43,576 bases of DNA from an uncultured Verrucomicrobiales bacterium (GCA_905478925.1 CAJQKQ010000074.1:1-43576); one strand, 5' to 3'; counted from the first letter of the stretch, positions 15,842 to 24,951 are shown. Program-made: numbers and translations. Notes: generated by a model not told the origin, from the letters alone.

Positions 15842-16095
15842 AAAACTGAGGGACAGGTCAGCAATAAGAAGGACGACGAAACCGGGGGATCCTCGCGTTC
15901 TCTCTCCTCTCATACGTCCACCATGGACTAAGCCCTCATCACGGAGGCTCTTTTGGGGGTCATCGGTAAAACTAAAACTGAGGGACAGGTCAGCAATAAG
16001 AAGGACGACGAAACCGGGGGATCCTCGCGTTCTCTCTCCTCTCATACGTCCACCTTGGACTAAGTCCTCATCACGGAGGCTCTTTTGGGGGTCAT
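15842..16095 (+). repeat. 122-bp direct repeat, two copies beside the transposase gene
   Basis: 15842-15963 and 15974-16095 are near-identical (two obvious differences, CCATGG/CCTTGG and AGCCC/AGTCC), separated by 10 bp. Each starts AAAACTGAGGGACAGGTCAG and ends GGCTCTTTTGGGGGTCAT. The ACTGAGGGACAGGTCA at each start pairs as an inverted repeat with the far end of the RAYT element. The open frame on the minus strand (15743-16045) reads across the repeat and is not a gene. Confidence 0.85.
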
Positions 16096-17391
16096 GGGTC
16101 CTCCATCCCGATCAATTTGCCCCTCTCGGCTACTCTTCTTCCGTTGTGGTCGCTTTTAGCACCACTCCCAACCCTCGTCTCCTCCCTCCTCTTCAAGAGC
16201 GGGACCCCTAACAGGTCAAGACATCTCTATGGAGATCTCGCATCGTACACAACGAGCTCGTCACTCCCCGCATTCGGCGCGCTCCACTCTTTCTCTTCTC
16301 CCCAAAATACGTTCGACTTAGAATAAACACACTATTCACGAAGCTTTCGCTCCCGATCACCAATCCATCCACGAAATACCGTGTCCGACACATTCCCAGT
16401 TCGGCCTCACTCAAACTCCCCCCTTTCGCCAATACTTTCTCCACTCGAGTTTTCGAGATTCCAGCGCGCTTCTTCGCCACATCTCGCACATGCTCTTCGC
16501 CATATTCAAACAAAGCCACGCGATACTTCTTCATCACCTCCCGCCAAGTTGCGACCTCCTTGGCAGCCCGCTCCTCATTCATCAACATCATGCCTTCCTC
16601 AAATAATACCATCCGCAGACCGAAACGGGCGACTTCCTTTCCCGCCACGGCCTCTCCATAGCCGCTCCAACGATAATCCTTGGGGTCGTTGACAATTTTG
16701 GCCCGCACTGGATTGAGATCAATGTAGGTCGCAATGCGCCGCGCCGCATGCCCCTCTTCCACGAGCTCACACTTGAAGCGCTCTTCCCACAAGGTTCCAC
16801 GCCGACTGTGCTTCCGATTGAACCACTGCGTGAACGTCTGCTTCAAAATCTTCATGAATTCAGAGAGATCCCACATGCGGCGGAAATAGCGCTGTCGAAA
16901 GGCTTCCGCTCCCTCCTCATTTTCTTGAGACCGATAGTGCCCTAACTCCCATCGCAGCTCCCCCAATTTTTTGCCGCTATAAATTAACTCGAGATGCTTT
17001 AGAAGTTGCTCATCCGACCATGAGGCTCCGCCATCCCTTGGTCTCCTCGGGATATTGACGAGAATGTGAAAGTGGTTCGACATCACGCAAAAAGTCATCA
17101 CCTGAACTTGGGAAAAGGCCTCATAGAACCGCATCAAGGAGACAAACTGTTCCCGCTCCTCTCGTTTGATCACGAATTCACGGTTCACGACCCGAGACAC
17201 GCAATGATAAATCGCAGCCTTGCCTTCCAGAGCGGCTAAAGCCTCTGCCGCCCCCTCTTGAGCTAACTCACTCTCCCCAAGCTCCTTCCCAGGCCACGGT
17301 GCCAAATAACGTCGCTTACGCATAGAGTTAACATACTCAATTGAACATCATTTGCGAGATCTTTCTTCTCACCTTTGACCTGTCCCCCAGT
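15845..17391. mobile_element. RAYT element with GGGACAGGTCA inverted ends
   Basis: The left end ACTGAGGGACAGGTCA (15977-15992, duplicated at 15845-15860) and the right end TGACCTGTCCCCCAGT (17376-17391) are inverted repeats matching at 15 of 16 positions. The RAYT gene sits between. The ends are what a single-strand Y1 transposase would recognise, though RAYTs are usually single-copy and not simple insertion sequences, so mobility of the whole unit is inferred. Confidence 0.6.
16208..17323 (-). CDS. REP-associated tyrosine transposase (Y1_Tnp/RAYT)
   Basis: The 371-residue protein is a Y1-type HUH transposase of the RAYT group. The metal-binding motif is HFH (His84, His86) in MSNHFHILVN, and the candidate catalytic Tyr is Tyr200 in ARRIATYIDLNPVRA, matching the position of the E. 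coli TnpA-REP tyrosine. It also has RRGTLWEERFK (about 174-184), typical of the family, and a longer C-terminal half ending RYFVDGLVIGSESF that is common in this verrucomicrobial group. Such enzymes nick REP-like sequences on single strands. It is flanked by ACTGRGGGACAGGTCA inverted ends (15845-15992 and 17376-17391). The ATG at 17323 is the only good start; the C-terminal 30 residues extend past the usual end and may be extra. Confidence 0.85.
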   Translation of the reverse strand: MRKRRYLAPWPGKELGESELAQEGAAEALAALEGKAAIYHCVSRVVNREFVIKREEREQFVSLMRFYEAFSQVQVMTFCVMSNHFHILVNIPRRPRDGGASWSDEQLLKHLELIYSGKKLGELRWELGHYRSQENEEGAEAFRQRYFRRMWDLSEFMKILKQTFTQWFNRKHSRRGTLWEERFKCELVEEGHAARRIATYIDLNPVRAKIVNDPKDYRWSGYGEAVAGKEVARFGLRMVLFEEGMMLMNEERAAKEVATWREVMKKYRVALFEYGEEHVRDVAKKRAGISKTRVEKVLAKGGSLSEAELGMCRTRYFVDGLVIGSESFVNSVFILSRTYFGEKRKSGARRMRGVTSSLCTMRDLHRDVLTC

Positions 17392-17444
17392 TTGCTTCCA
17401 GTTTGCTGATACGTTAAAGTAGTCCGTATAAATCAACCCTCATT

Positions 17445-17576
17445 TCCCCGCCCTCCAGTCTTCGCCAACCGCCGTCGCTCGGAGAGCTTTGGCGGTCAAG
17501 AGGCTACGACCGGCAGGCCGGTCCGGCCGAACGGCTGGCTCAGGGGTCTCACCGAAAACCAAAATCCTAGCAGCCA
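17445..17576 (-). repeat. CTGCTAGGATTTTG element, long variant, copy 5 (minus)
   Basis: Read on the minus strand: TGGCTGCTAGGATTTTGG, then CCTGAGCCAGCCGTTCGGCC, GGACCGGCCTGCCGGTCG and, after an embedded GGCGGTC repeat, GGCGAAGACTGGAGGGCGGG. The GCCGTT..GGCCGGACCGG and GGAGGGCGGGG segments are shared with copy 8 (30951-31020), and GCCGGTCG..GGCGAAGACTGGAG with copy 6. So longer and shorter versions of one family exist. Confidence 0.65.
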
Positions 17577-17578
17577 TT

Positions 17579-17595
17579 TGTCCAGATTCTCCAAC
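17579..17595 (+). promoter_or_regulatory. Conserved leader motif upstream of the DUF4159 gene
   Basis: TGTCCAGATTCTCCAAC occurs here and, exactly, at 19234-19250. The spacing to the start codon is 38 bases here and 37 there, and the bases in between are also partly alike (TCGGGAGTATTAGGGTAGAT versus GCGGTAGTGATAGAGCAGAT). Candidate promoter or operator; an alternative is a shared duplicated leader. Confidence 0.45.
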
Positions 17596-17633
17596 TCGGG
17601 AGTATTAGGGTAGATCAACCACCATCAGTTGCC

Positions 17634-18683
17634 ATGAAACCAATGATGAATCATCCAAAATTCACACGTTCGAAATCGATTGGATCCCTCCTTCTGCCTG
17701 CCATCGTGACGGTAGCGCTGTCGCTTGCGCCCGTCGCGTTCGGGCAGGGAGGGAAAGGAGCCTCTGCCGATGACTGGTTCCTGAAGCCGGCTGAGGATAA
17801 GAACGAAAAGCTGCAGAAGGGAATTGGGGGTGGTGAGTCCCGCGACGTTATTCCTAGCCTTTGTTTGATTGGGAAACCAGTAAACGAGCGGATCAAACCA
17901 CCTTCGCCTGATTATCTGCTGGGCAAAGTGAAGTGGGGCAGGGGTGAGGTCATCGATAAGGCGCTGACCGAGGATTGGAACCTCGCCCCGTACATCGTCG
18001 GCTACGGACGGGTCGGTGAAGCGGAAGGCAAGGCCGAGATGTTCGGTGCGCTTGATCAGAACGCTCCGGCTTCCGAATTTGTCTTCGCGCAAGTCAAGTA
18101 CGATGGCTCCTGGAACGCGCACCCCGGTGCGGCACGGCAGCTCTTGACCCGGCTTAAAAAAGATTCGGCGATCCCCGTGAACCTCAAGCCTGTCTCGGTC
18201 GATCTCGAGCGCGACGACACGGCAGCCTACCCGTTTCTGTTCTTTACCGGGTTGGATGATTTTGTTCTGACCAACAAGCAGATCGAGGCTCTGCGTAAGC
18301 ACGTCGATCAAGGTGGGACTCTGGTGGTCAACAACGCGCTGGGGTTGGCCACGTTTCACCAGGCGGCTGTTCGCGAGATGCGCCGGGTCTTCCCGGCCGA
18401 CGATTTCCGACTACTGCCGCAAAGTCACGAGATCTACCGTTCACTCAACACGATCGAAAGTGTGAAATTCACTGCGGCCCTCAAGAAGGGTCAGGGAGAA
18501 AAACTGCAGGGTCGCCCGGTGCTGTTCGGGGCGGAAATCAAAGGCAAACTGCGGGTGATCTACAGCCCCTACGATATCGAGGGTGGCTGGAACGAGGTTC
18601 GATACCCCTTGAGTCGCGGCTATCAATCCGAGTCGGCGAAGCAGCTTGGCTGCAACATCATCATGTTTGCGATGACTAAATAA
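17634..18683 (+). CDS. Exported DUF4159 domain protein
   Basis: A 349-residue protein with a signal peptide (about residues 17-36, SLLLPAIVTVALSLAPVAF). From about residue 95 to the end it matches DUF4159: VKWGRGEVIDKALTEDWNLAP, a YPFLFFTG segment, VDQGGTLVVNNALG and the closing LRVIYSPYDIEGGWNE then NIIMFAMTK. DUF4159 proteins usually stand in clusters with MoxR AAA ATPases and DUF58/BatA-type proteins; function is unknown. Here a MoxR remnant begins 9 bases after the stop, so this is what is left of such a cluster. The start at ATG 17634 was chosen for the leader; ATG 17643 (MMNHPK) is possible. A conserved 17-base motif precedes it. Confidence 0.8.
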   Translation: MKPMMNHPKFTRSKSIGSLLLPAIVTVALSLAPVAFGQGGKGASADDWFLKPAEDKNEKLQKGIGGGESRDVIPSLCLIGKPVNERIKPPSPDYLLGKVKWGRGEVIDKALTEDWNLAPYIVGYGRVGEAEGKAEMFGALDQNAPASEFVFAQVKYDGSWNAHPGAARQLLTRLKKDSAIPVNLKPVSVDLERDDTAAYPFLFFTGLDDFVLTNKQIEALRKHVDQGGTLVVNNALGLATFHQAAVREMRRVFPADDFRLLPQSHEIYRSLNTIESVKFTAALKKGQGEKLQGRPVLFGAEIKGKLRVIYSPYDIEGGWNEVRYPLSRGYQSESAKQLGCNIIMFAMTK

Positions 18684-18692
18684 GCGACGACG

Positions 18693-19072
18693 ATGAAACA
18701 ATCCACAACGAACAAAGATGCCCCTCGTGACGCTGGGGAGGCCTCACTTCCGATCGACCTGTCCCCACGCGAGTCTGCGGGAGACAGTTTCCTTTGAGGA
18801 CGGCTTGCCGGACAACACCTTGGAACTGGTCGCGGCTCTCGCCGCAACCGCGCACCCGTCTGTTGGATGAGGTGGGTCAGATTATCGTCGGGAAGAAGGA
18901 GGTGCTCGACCAAGTCTTGACCGCCTTGTTTGCCAGGGGGCATTGCGTGATGATCTGTGTTCCGGGCCTTGCCAGAACACTGATGGTCAGCAGTCTCGCG
19001 AAAACCCTGTCTCTCGATTTCAAGCGGATCCAGTTTACGCCGGACTTGATGCCGACGGATATCACGGGAACC
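18693..19072 (+). pseudogene. Decayed MoxR-type AAA ATPase gene
   Basis: Starting at ATG 18693 (MKQSTTNKDAPR), the N-terminal third of a MoxR ATPase can be pieced together over three frames: residues to [16 protein letters not shown], then [18 protein letters not shown], then [20 protein letters not shown] and [16 protein letters not shown]. It continues [20 protein letters not shown] and [15 protein letters not shown]. The Walker A is CVPGLART where MoxR has GVPGLAKT, so the catalytic Lys is replaced by Arg. At least two frameshifts separate the pieces and the gene ends exactly after DITGT, where a repeat element (19073-19145) begins. About 200 residues including the Walker B/sensor parts are lost. 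Nonfunctional. Confidence 0.85.
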
Positions 19073-19145
19073 ACACCCATTTCTCCCCCTCTCGGATCCC
19101 CTCAAAAAGATCCTCTGGGACACCCCGCAAAAAGAAAATTGCACC
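19073..19145 (-). repeat. Diverged CTGCTAGGAATTTGC-type element, copy 13 (minus)
   Basis: The plus strand reads CACACCCATTTCTCCCCCTC, TCGGATCCCCTCAA, then TCTGGGACACCCCGCAAAAA and GAAAATTGC. This matches the tail-to-head order of copy 4 and, in its last part, copy 11 (TCAGGGACACCCCGCAAAAA then GCAAATTCC). It begins right where the MoxR homology stops. Confidence 0.6.
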
Positions 19146-19154
19146 CCCTCTAGC

Positions 19155-19182
19155 CCCGACCGATAGGCGCCTGCGGGTCGGG
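19155..19182. other. Short hairpin CCCGACC...GGTCGGG
   Basis: A 7-bp stem (19155-19161 with 19176-19182) around a 14-base loop, overlapping a second possible pairing GATAG/CTATC. No T-run follows, so it is not an obvious terminator. May be another REP-like palindrome. Confidence 0.35.
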
Positions 19183-19233
19183 CGACCCTATCACGGAATC
19201 AATAGAATCCTCAGGCGATAACTCCAAAAACTC

Positions 19234-19250
19234 TGTCCAGATTCTCCAAC
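19234..19250 (+). promoter_or_regulatory. Conserved leader motif upstream of the alpha-2-macroglobulin gene
   Basis: TGTCCAGATTCTCCAAC, identical to 17579-17595 and at nearly the same distance (37 bases) from the start codon. Suggests a common control signal for the DUF4159 gene and this gene. Confidence 0.45.
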
Positions 19251-19287
19251 GCGGTAGTGATAGAGCAGATAAGCAATCAATCAATAG

Positions 19288-22200
19288 ATGAAACGGATGT
19301 TACCCACAGTTCTTCGAGTGTTTTGGTTACTGATCGGTGCCGCGATGTCCGTGCCGCTTGGCGCGGCGGCGGATCCAGAGTTTGACGCGAAACGCTTCGC
19401 CCGCGAGTTCGCTGCGGCAGCGAGCCCAGCTGAGCGTTTTGATCTGGTGGAGGGATTGCCGTCCGATCTCGAGCCGCCGGCCCTGCCGGACGACGCAGCG
19501 CGCTACCTCTACGCGCTGGCACTGCTTGGGCCGCAACTGCAATGGCATCCACTGTCCTGGACTGCGCCGAAGCCTGACGGACACGACCGAATCGACCGAA
19601 TCAAGAGGCTTACCCATGACCGGGGAGAACAGCAGCGGTCCTACAACGATTCAGCCTGGTTCGAAGCGTCCACGGGCGACATGGAATACTTGGCCGAGTC
19701 GATCCCGGCGGAGATCAAACAGGCGCAGGCCGAAGTGATGGCGAGGTGGCGCAAACATCTCGGCGACCGGGTCAGACCAGGCCACGAGGCCGGGATGACA
19801 GACGATGCGGCGCAGTTCTATTGGACCGTTGCTGACCGGTCCGATCCACGGGTGAAGCGCGCGCTGCGGTTTTTCGGCTCGGTCCGTGATGGCGATTGGA
19901 GGTCCAAGTCGCGCCAGTGGGTCGCCGATCTCGGCCGCAACAATACCGTGATCACCTTCGACATCGCTGGCGCGATATTCCGCGGGCAGGACGCCCCACT
20001 GATCATGGATGTCCGCGCTGCGTCGCAGGTCGAACTTTCTCTCTATCATATCACTGATCCAGCAGAACTCGCCTGGGCCTGCGCCAAGGTTGGCAAAGAT
20101 TTCATCTACCGCGATTTCGGGATGCAACACGGGATGATTGAGGAACTCTGGATGAGTGAAATGGAGCGAAATCAGGTGCTTCTGATGGAAAGAGATCTAG
20201 AAGAACTCGGGCGCCCGGCTCCGGATTTTGCGGCGCGTAAACCCGTCCACCGCTGGTCGGTCAAGCCGGCGAAACTAGAACGTCTGCCGCCATCGATGCG
20301 CCAGGATCGAGATGGTTGGTGGGCCGACGAGGGTGACGATGAGCTGTGGTTGCACGGTCCTGACGCCCAATATTTTGACGACGCATGCTACGAACATTCG
20401 CGCCGACTGGATTACGATTACCATCCCAAGCACGAGCGCTTTGGAGTGCCTCAGCCTTCGTCTTGGAACGTCGACCGTATCCTCGAGATCCCCGGGAAGC
20501 ACCTCGACCGGGCAGGCGCCTACATCCTGATTGCGGAGGCGAACGGGGAGAAGTGTCACGTCCCGCTGCTGGTCGATCCACTCAGCCTCACGCTGCGGCG
20601 TTGCCGTGACGGCGTCATGGCGGTCGTCAGCGATCCGAGCGGGGCGCAGCCAGTTCCAAGTGCCAAAATCTTGGCCGCGTCGTGGGGTGAGGCCGTGGCG
20701 GATGCCGAAGGCGTCGCCTTCCTCAAGGTCGCTGCCCGCGGTGACGAGGCGATCATCGCCCACCACGACGGGCGCTTTGCGATCGGCGGGTTCGGTCGGG
20801 TGTTCGCCGGAATTTACTTCCCGGTGCAACCCGAGCAGGCGGGACTTGTGCTGCGTGGTGGGATGCGTGATTTGATGGAGTTGCCGGCCGAAATTGAGGT
20901 AGGGGAAATCTGGGACGCGGCGCACGTCTATCGGGACCGGTTTCTCGCCGCGGCGTATACTGATCGACCGATCTACCGACCCGCCCAAGAGGTTGGCTTC
21001 AAGCTGATCCTGCGCCAGCTCAAGCCCGGTAACGCGCAAGCGCCCCCAACCGCTGGAGGGTTTCGCGCAGACGACTTCGAGCGCGAGCTGGCGATGGCAT
21101 TGCCGAAAGTCGGAATGAAGATCCGCTACCAGGTCCTCAATCCGCGAGGGCGCGCGATCGCCAACGGCATTTTAGAGACAAATGACTTCGGCACTGCGGC
21201 GGGGCGGTTCGGTCTCGAAGAAGAATCGGTGGTCGGAACGTATTCGCTGCGCGTGTTTGCCGGGGGGATGGATCGCATCGTGCCGAACGTCTTCGCGGTG
21301 AGTTACTACCGCCGGCCGGGCTTCGGTGTCGAGTTGCGCGGCCTTGCCGACGCGGTCGAGCGTGGGACGCGCAAGATTGAAGCCACGGTGGTGGCGCGCT
21401 ATGATTTCGGCAAACCACTTCCCAGCGGCGAGGTGCGAGTGCGCCTCGTCCGCCGAGATATGCCCGTGCCGCTCTGCAAATCGCATGGCCAGATCGATGC
21501 TTCGGGCGAGTTTGTTTTTTCACTCGAGTCTGCGGCCGCGCTGCCGGATGGCGAGTGCACGCTGATCGCGGAAGTCACCGATCTGAGCGGCAGGACGGTC
21601 AGCGCCTCGCAGCCACTTTATGTCGGCGAACGTCCACAACCGGACGCGGCATCGCCACTCGGCATGGTGCCACGCTTCCACCCGCTCGGGGAGCCGTTGA
21701 AATTCCCAAGCACGGCCGTGTCCGTCCAGGTAGCGCGCGAGCAGGTGGGCGCCAAGGTTCACGAAGTGGAGGCGGCAGGCGGGATCATACACATCGACTT
21801 CGAGCACGAGGGCTGGCACACGATCCGCCACGCTGATGAACAGCGGCCGGTGTTCGTCTACGGATCCAAACCGCCGACCGCGCGCGGTGGCGAAGGCCGC
21901 GAGGAGGGCGCCGCTGAAACTTGGGTCGATCTCGCCAACTTCGATGACTACCAACGCCTGGAGTTCGACAGCTGGGGCGGGGGACGAGATTTGCGCCAGG
22001 CGCCGGTATTGGCCTTGTTCGACGAGCAGACGACCCCGGAGGGCAGCAAGCTGCGCGCGCTCGTCTACTTGCACAGACCGCACAAGAGAGCGCGGCTACT
22101 TTTCACCTTCGAGGGGCGCACGATTGTCGATTATGCGATCCTCGGGCTCGGCGAGTCGCCGCACGGATACCAGATCGTCGAGATCCCGATCAAACAACGC

Positions 22201-24912
22201 CACCTGCCAAATTTCTACCTGCAAGCGCACCTGCTCCATCTCGAACTAGGCGCGGGACAGCACGCAGTGGAGCTGCGGGAAGAGCGGCCCGACTCAGCTA
22301 GGGAACTCGGATTCGAGGCGCTCAGTCTCGACCCACGCTGGTGTCGCGTTGAGGTCACCGGCGAAGGTGGCGTTGCCGATGCTCGCTCGAATGAGAAGCT
22401 GCGGGTGCGCATCACGACTGACCGGGAACGCTACCGTCCCGGCGAGAAGGTGGCGGTGGATGTCGAGGTCAGCGATCGGGAATCCGGCGAGCCGCGCCTC
22501 GCAGAAGTTTCGTTGAGTGCCATCGACTCGAGCCTGTTTGCGTTTGCCAACGGGATCGAACCGCAGCTAGCGGACGCGTTTTCGAGCGCGCGACCACCGC
22601 GGCGGTTCTTGCGCAAACCATGGCGCAGCAGCCGCGGCGATCTCTGGGGGCTGGAGCGCTGGAAACGCCTGCACGAAGCCGCGCAGTTCGAACAACAGCA
22701 AGACCTCGAGCAGGCAGAGGCGGCACTCTCCCAGCAGGCGGACGCCATCGCGGAGGCGCAGGCGGGGAATCTCGCCCTAACAAATCTGACCCGGCTGGGC
22801 ACACCGCAGCTCAACGCGATCGTCGGCCAGCTGCCGGTGCAATCGATCCCGTTGGCAAAACTGCGCCGTGACTTCCGCGAAACCGCCGCCTGGTTGCCCC
22901 AGATCCGCACCGACGATCGTGGTCGCGCGCATGCGGAATTCACGCTACCCGACTCGCTGACGCGGTACAGGATTACCGGCGTCGCCCTGACCAAGGACAC
23001 GCATCTTGGAACCAGCCAAGACACCCATTTCGATGTCTCGCTACCGCTCAGCGTGCAACTGTTCACGCCGCGCTTTGCGATTTCAGGCGATCGCCTCAGA
23101 CTCACCGCCCTGATCCACAACCGCGGCGTCAAGGCTCTCGATGTCGATCTCGAGTGGAAGCTCTCCGGCGCGTCGATCAGCCCAGAGCAAACGCAGTTTC
23201 CCAACTGGGTCCAGCCAGGCCCGGGCGACGTCAGTTATAGCAGGCGCGTGCCCGGTGGATCGACCACCGAGCTCGGAATGTGGATCGATGTCGACCAGCG
23301 TGCGGACGAAGTCGTCGCTGTCGTCGCGGTGAGCGGCAAGGCCGGGGCAGACTCTGTCGAGCGACGCTTCCCGGTCCAGCCCTTCGGGCGTGAGCGCGAG
23401 CTCCACTTCCACGGCGAGCTCACCGACTCGCACGCGATCGACCTCCCGCCAGGTTTCCATCCATCGTCGTTGGTCGTGACGCTGAGCCGGCAACAGGACC
23501 TGAGAGAATCGCTCGACGGTCTCGACTACTTGATTCAGTTTCCCTACGGATGCGTCGAACAGACGATGAGCAGATTCCTGCCGGGCGTGATGGTTGCGGC
23601 GGCGGCCAAAGAAGCGCAGTTCGAGCTCCCTCAGGGAGTTGCGGACCGGTTGCCGGAAGTCCTTCGCCGCGGGCTCTCGCGGCTTTACAACTTCCAGAAA
23701 CCGGACGGCAGCTGGGGGTGGTGGTCGAAGGATCCGACCGACGACAACATCACGCTCTATGTCCTCTATGGCCTCGCGCGCTGCAAGTCGATCGGTGTTG
23801 AGGTCGACCCGCAGGTGCTCGATCGGGGATGCAAGTTCCTCAACAAGAAGCTGAAGTCCTCCAAGTTGTCCGACGGGTTTCGCGCGCGCGCCCTGCTGGT
23901 GCTTGCGCTCGCCGGAAAAGCCGACGCCGGGCTCCTGCAGCAGACGGCCGCAGGCTTCCTCGGCCGTGATCCCGCCCCGGGCGGTGCCGCGCTCTGCAAC
24001 CTCGCGCTCGCTGCGAAGATCGCCGGTTCGGGGGACGATGCAGCGGCACTGCGGGCGAAAGCGAAAGCCTGGAAGCCAGAATCGACGGCAGATATCTCGC
24101 TGCTCTTGCTCACCGAACTCGAGTTCGGAGCGCGTGCTGATGAATCCCGTCCTCTCGCCCAGAGACTCGCCGACCGCAGGCGGGGAAGCCGTTGGAAAAG
24201 CACGCGCGACACCTCGTGGGCGCTCGAATCCCTCGCGCGGTTCCTCCCATTGGTGGAGGAGGCGCCCGCCAACGTGAAGACCGCTCACGCGACCGCATCA
24301 GTAAATGGCGAGCAGCTGATCGACACGAAATCCACCAAAGGAGTGGGGAAATTCGACGCGGGACAGAAACAGAACCGGACGACGTTTCGAGCCCGTGTGG
24401 GTGCTGCGAAACTGAGATCGCCGGGCCCAATTCCCATCCGCCTACGCGCTGGTGCTGGTGACGAGCAGGGATTCTACTTTCGCATCGTCGCGCGCGGGTT
24501 TCACGAGAGCGGCAAGATGGACCCGATCGGCCGCGAGGTGAAAGTCACGCGACGCTTCGCCCCGGCCGCAACTGCGAAAATTGGCGACGTCGTCGAGGTC
24601 CACCTCACCCTGGAACTGACAAAACCGCAAGACTACCTGATCCTCGAAGCCCGCCGCCCGGCCGGCTGCGAATTCGTCGACGGGGCACTCGACGGCGAGC
24701 TGGCAAAACGGCGTGCCCACGCCGAATTTCGCGATGATCGCTTAGCCATTTTTTTCCGTGGCCTGGGGGCCGGACAGCACCACCTCACCTATTACATCCG
24801 GGCCGAGACCGCCGGTAAAAGCCAGGTGTTGCCAGCCGTCGCCTATCCGATGTACAACGAACGTCTACGTGGCGAATCCGCCTCAGCCGTGTTCGAGGTG
24901 CGGGCGAAATAG
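19288..24912 (+). CDS. Bacterial alpha-2-macroglobulin-like protein
   Basis: A 1874-residue exported protein. After the leader (residues to about 30, PLGAAA) comes an N-terminal helical region specific to this group, then MG2-type domain (YTDRPIYRP from residue 557), further macroglobulin domains, the A2M domain (AAWLPQIRTDDRGRAHAEF from residue 1200; LTRYRITGVALTKDTHLG), and a thioester domain with PYGCVEQTMSRFLP (Cys1422 and Gln1425, the CxEQ thioester motif). The C-terminal part is receptor-binding-domain-like. Such proteins trap proteases by covalent attachment. No penicillin-binding protein PbpC partner is present in the window. Start ATG 19288 gives a good signal peptide. It shares an upstream motif with the DUF4159 gene. 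A convergent GH43 gene begins 39 bases past its stop. Confidence 0.85.
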   Translation: MKRMLPTVLRVFWLLIGAAMSVPLGAAADPEFDAKRFAREFAAAASPAERFDLVEGLPSDLEPPALPDDAARYLYALALLGPQLQWHPLSWTAPKPDGHDRIDRIKRLTHDRGEQQRSYNDSAWFEASTGDMEYLAESIPAEIKQAQAEVMARWRKHLGDRVRPGHEAGMTDDAAQFYWTVADRSDPRVKRALRFFGSVRDGDWRSKSRQWVADLGRNNTVITFDIAGAIFRGQDAPLIMDVRAASQVELSLYHITDPAELAWACAKVGKDFIYRDFGMQHGMIEELWMSEMERNQVLLMERDLEELGRPAPDFAARKPVHRWSVKPAKLERLPPSMRQDRDGWWADEGDDELWLHGPDAQYFDDACYEHSRRLDYDYHPKHERFGVPQPSSWNVDRILEIPGKHLDRAGAYILIAEANGEKCHVPLLVDPLSLTLRRCRDGVMAVVSDPSGAQPVPSAKILAASWGEAVADAEGVAFLKVAARGDEAIIAHHDGRFAIGGFGRVFAGIYFPVQPEQAGLVLRGGMRDLMELPAEIEVGEIWDAAHVYRDRFLAAAYTDRPIYRPAQEVGFKLILRQLKPGNAQAPPTAGGFRADDFERELAMALPKVGMKIRYQVLNPRGRAIANGILETNDFGTAAGRFGLEEESVVGTYSLRVFAGGMDRIVPNVFAVSYYRRPGFGVELRGLADAVERGTRKIEATVVARYDFGKPLPSGEVRVRLVRRDMPVPLCKSHGQIDASGEFVFSLESAAALPDGECTLIAEVTDLSGRTVSASQPLYVGERPQPDAASPLGMVPRFHPLGEPLKFPSTAVSVQVAREQVGAKVHEVEAAGGIIHIDFEHEGWHTIRHADEQRPVFVYGSKPPTARGGEGREEGAAETWVDLANFDDYQRLEFDSWGGGRDLRQAPVLALFDEQTTPEGSKLRALVYLHRPHKRARLLFTFEGRTIVDYAILGLGESPHGYQIVEIPIKQRHLPNFYLQAHLLHLELGAGQHAVELREERPDSARELGFEALSLDPRWCRVEVTGEGGVADARSNEKLRVRITTDRERYRPGEKVAVDVEVSDRESGEPRLAEVSLSAIDSSLFAFANGIEPQLADAFSSARPPRRFLRKPWRSSRGDLWGLERWKRLHEAAQFEQQQDLEQAEAALSQQADAIAEAQAGNLALTNLTRLGTPQLNAIVGQLPVQSIPLAKLRRDFRETAAWLPQIRTDDRGRAHAEFTLPDSLTRYRITGVALTKDTHLGTSQDTHFDVSLPLSVQLFTPRFAISGDRLRLTALIHNRGVKALDVDLEWKLSGASISPEQTQFPNWVQPGPGDVSYSRRVPGGSTTELGMWIDVDQRADEVVAVVAVSGKAGADSVERRFPVQPFGRERELHFHGELTDSHAIDLPPGFHPSSLVVTLSRQQDLRESLDGLDYLIQFPYGCVEQTMSRFLPGVMVAAAAKEAQFELPQGVADRLPEVLRRGLSRLYNFQKPDGSWGWWSKDPTDDNITLYVLYGLARCKSIGVEVDPQVLDRGCKFLNKKLKSSKLSDGFRARALLVLALAGKADAGLLQQTAAGFLGRDPAPGGAALCNLALAAKIAGSGDDAAALRAKAKAWKPESTADISLLLLTELEFGARADESRPLAQRLADRRRGSRWKSTRDTSWALESLARFLPLVEEAPANVKTAHATASVNGEQLIDTKSTKGVGKFDAGQKQNRTTFRARVGAAKLRSPGPIPIRLRAGAGDEQGFYFRIVARGFHESGKMDPIGREVKVTRRFAPAATAKIGDVVEVHLTLELTKPQDYLILEARRPAGCEFVDGALDGELAKRRAHAEFRDDRLAIFFRGLGAGQHHLTYYIRAETAGKSQVLPAVAYPMYNERLRGESASAVFEVRAK

Positions 24913-24951
24913 TGCCCCAGATTAGAATCGTCTCTACCTAAAAACAGGAAA

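Noticed and set aside
15743..16045. Minus-strand frame with a twice-repeated RGSPGFVVLLIADLSLSF-type peptide
   Set aside because: It is the translation of the 122-bp direct repeat, not a gene; no start context or family match.
15842..16095. Two direct repeats considered as a CRISPR array
   Set aside because: Only two 122-bp units with 10 bp between, no short regular spacers and no cas gene.
16208..17323. Loss of the catalytic tyrosine (KQTFTQWFN in the helix)
   Set aside because: The RAYT catalytic Tyr lies in the Y.. NPV motif (ATYIDLNPVRA), which is present.
19155..19182. Hairpin considered as an RNA gene or terminator
   Set aside because: No T-run, no conserved tRNA arms; left as a short palindrome.
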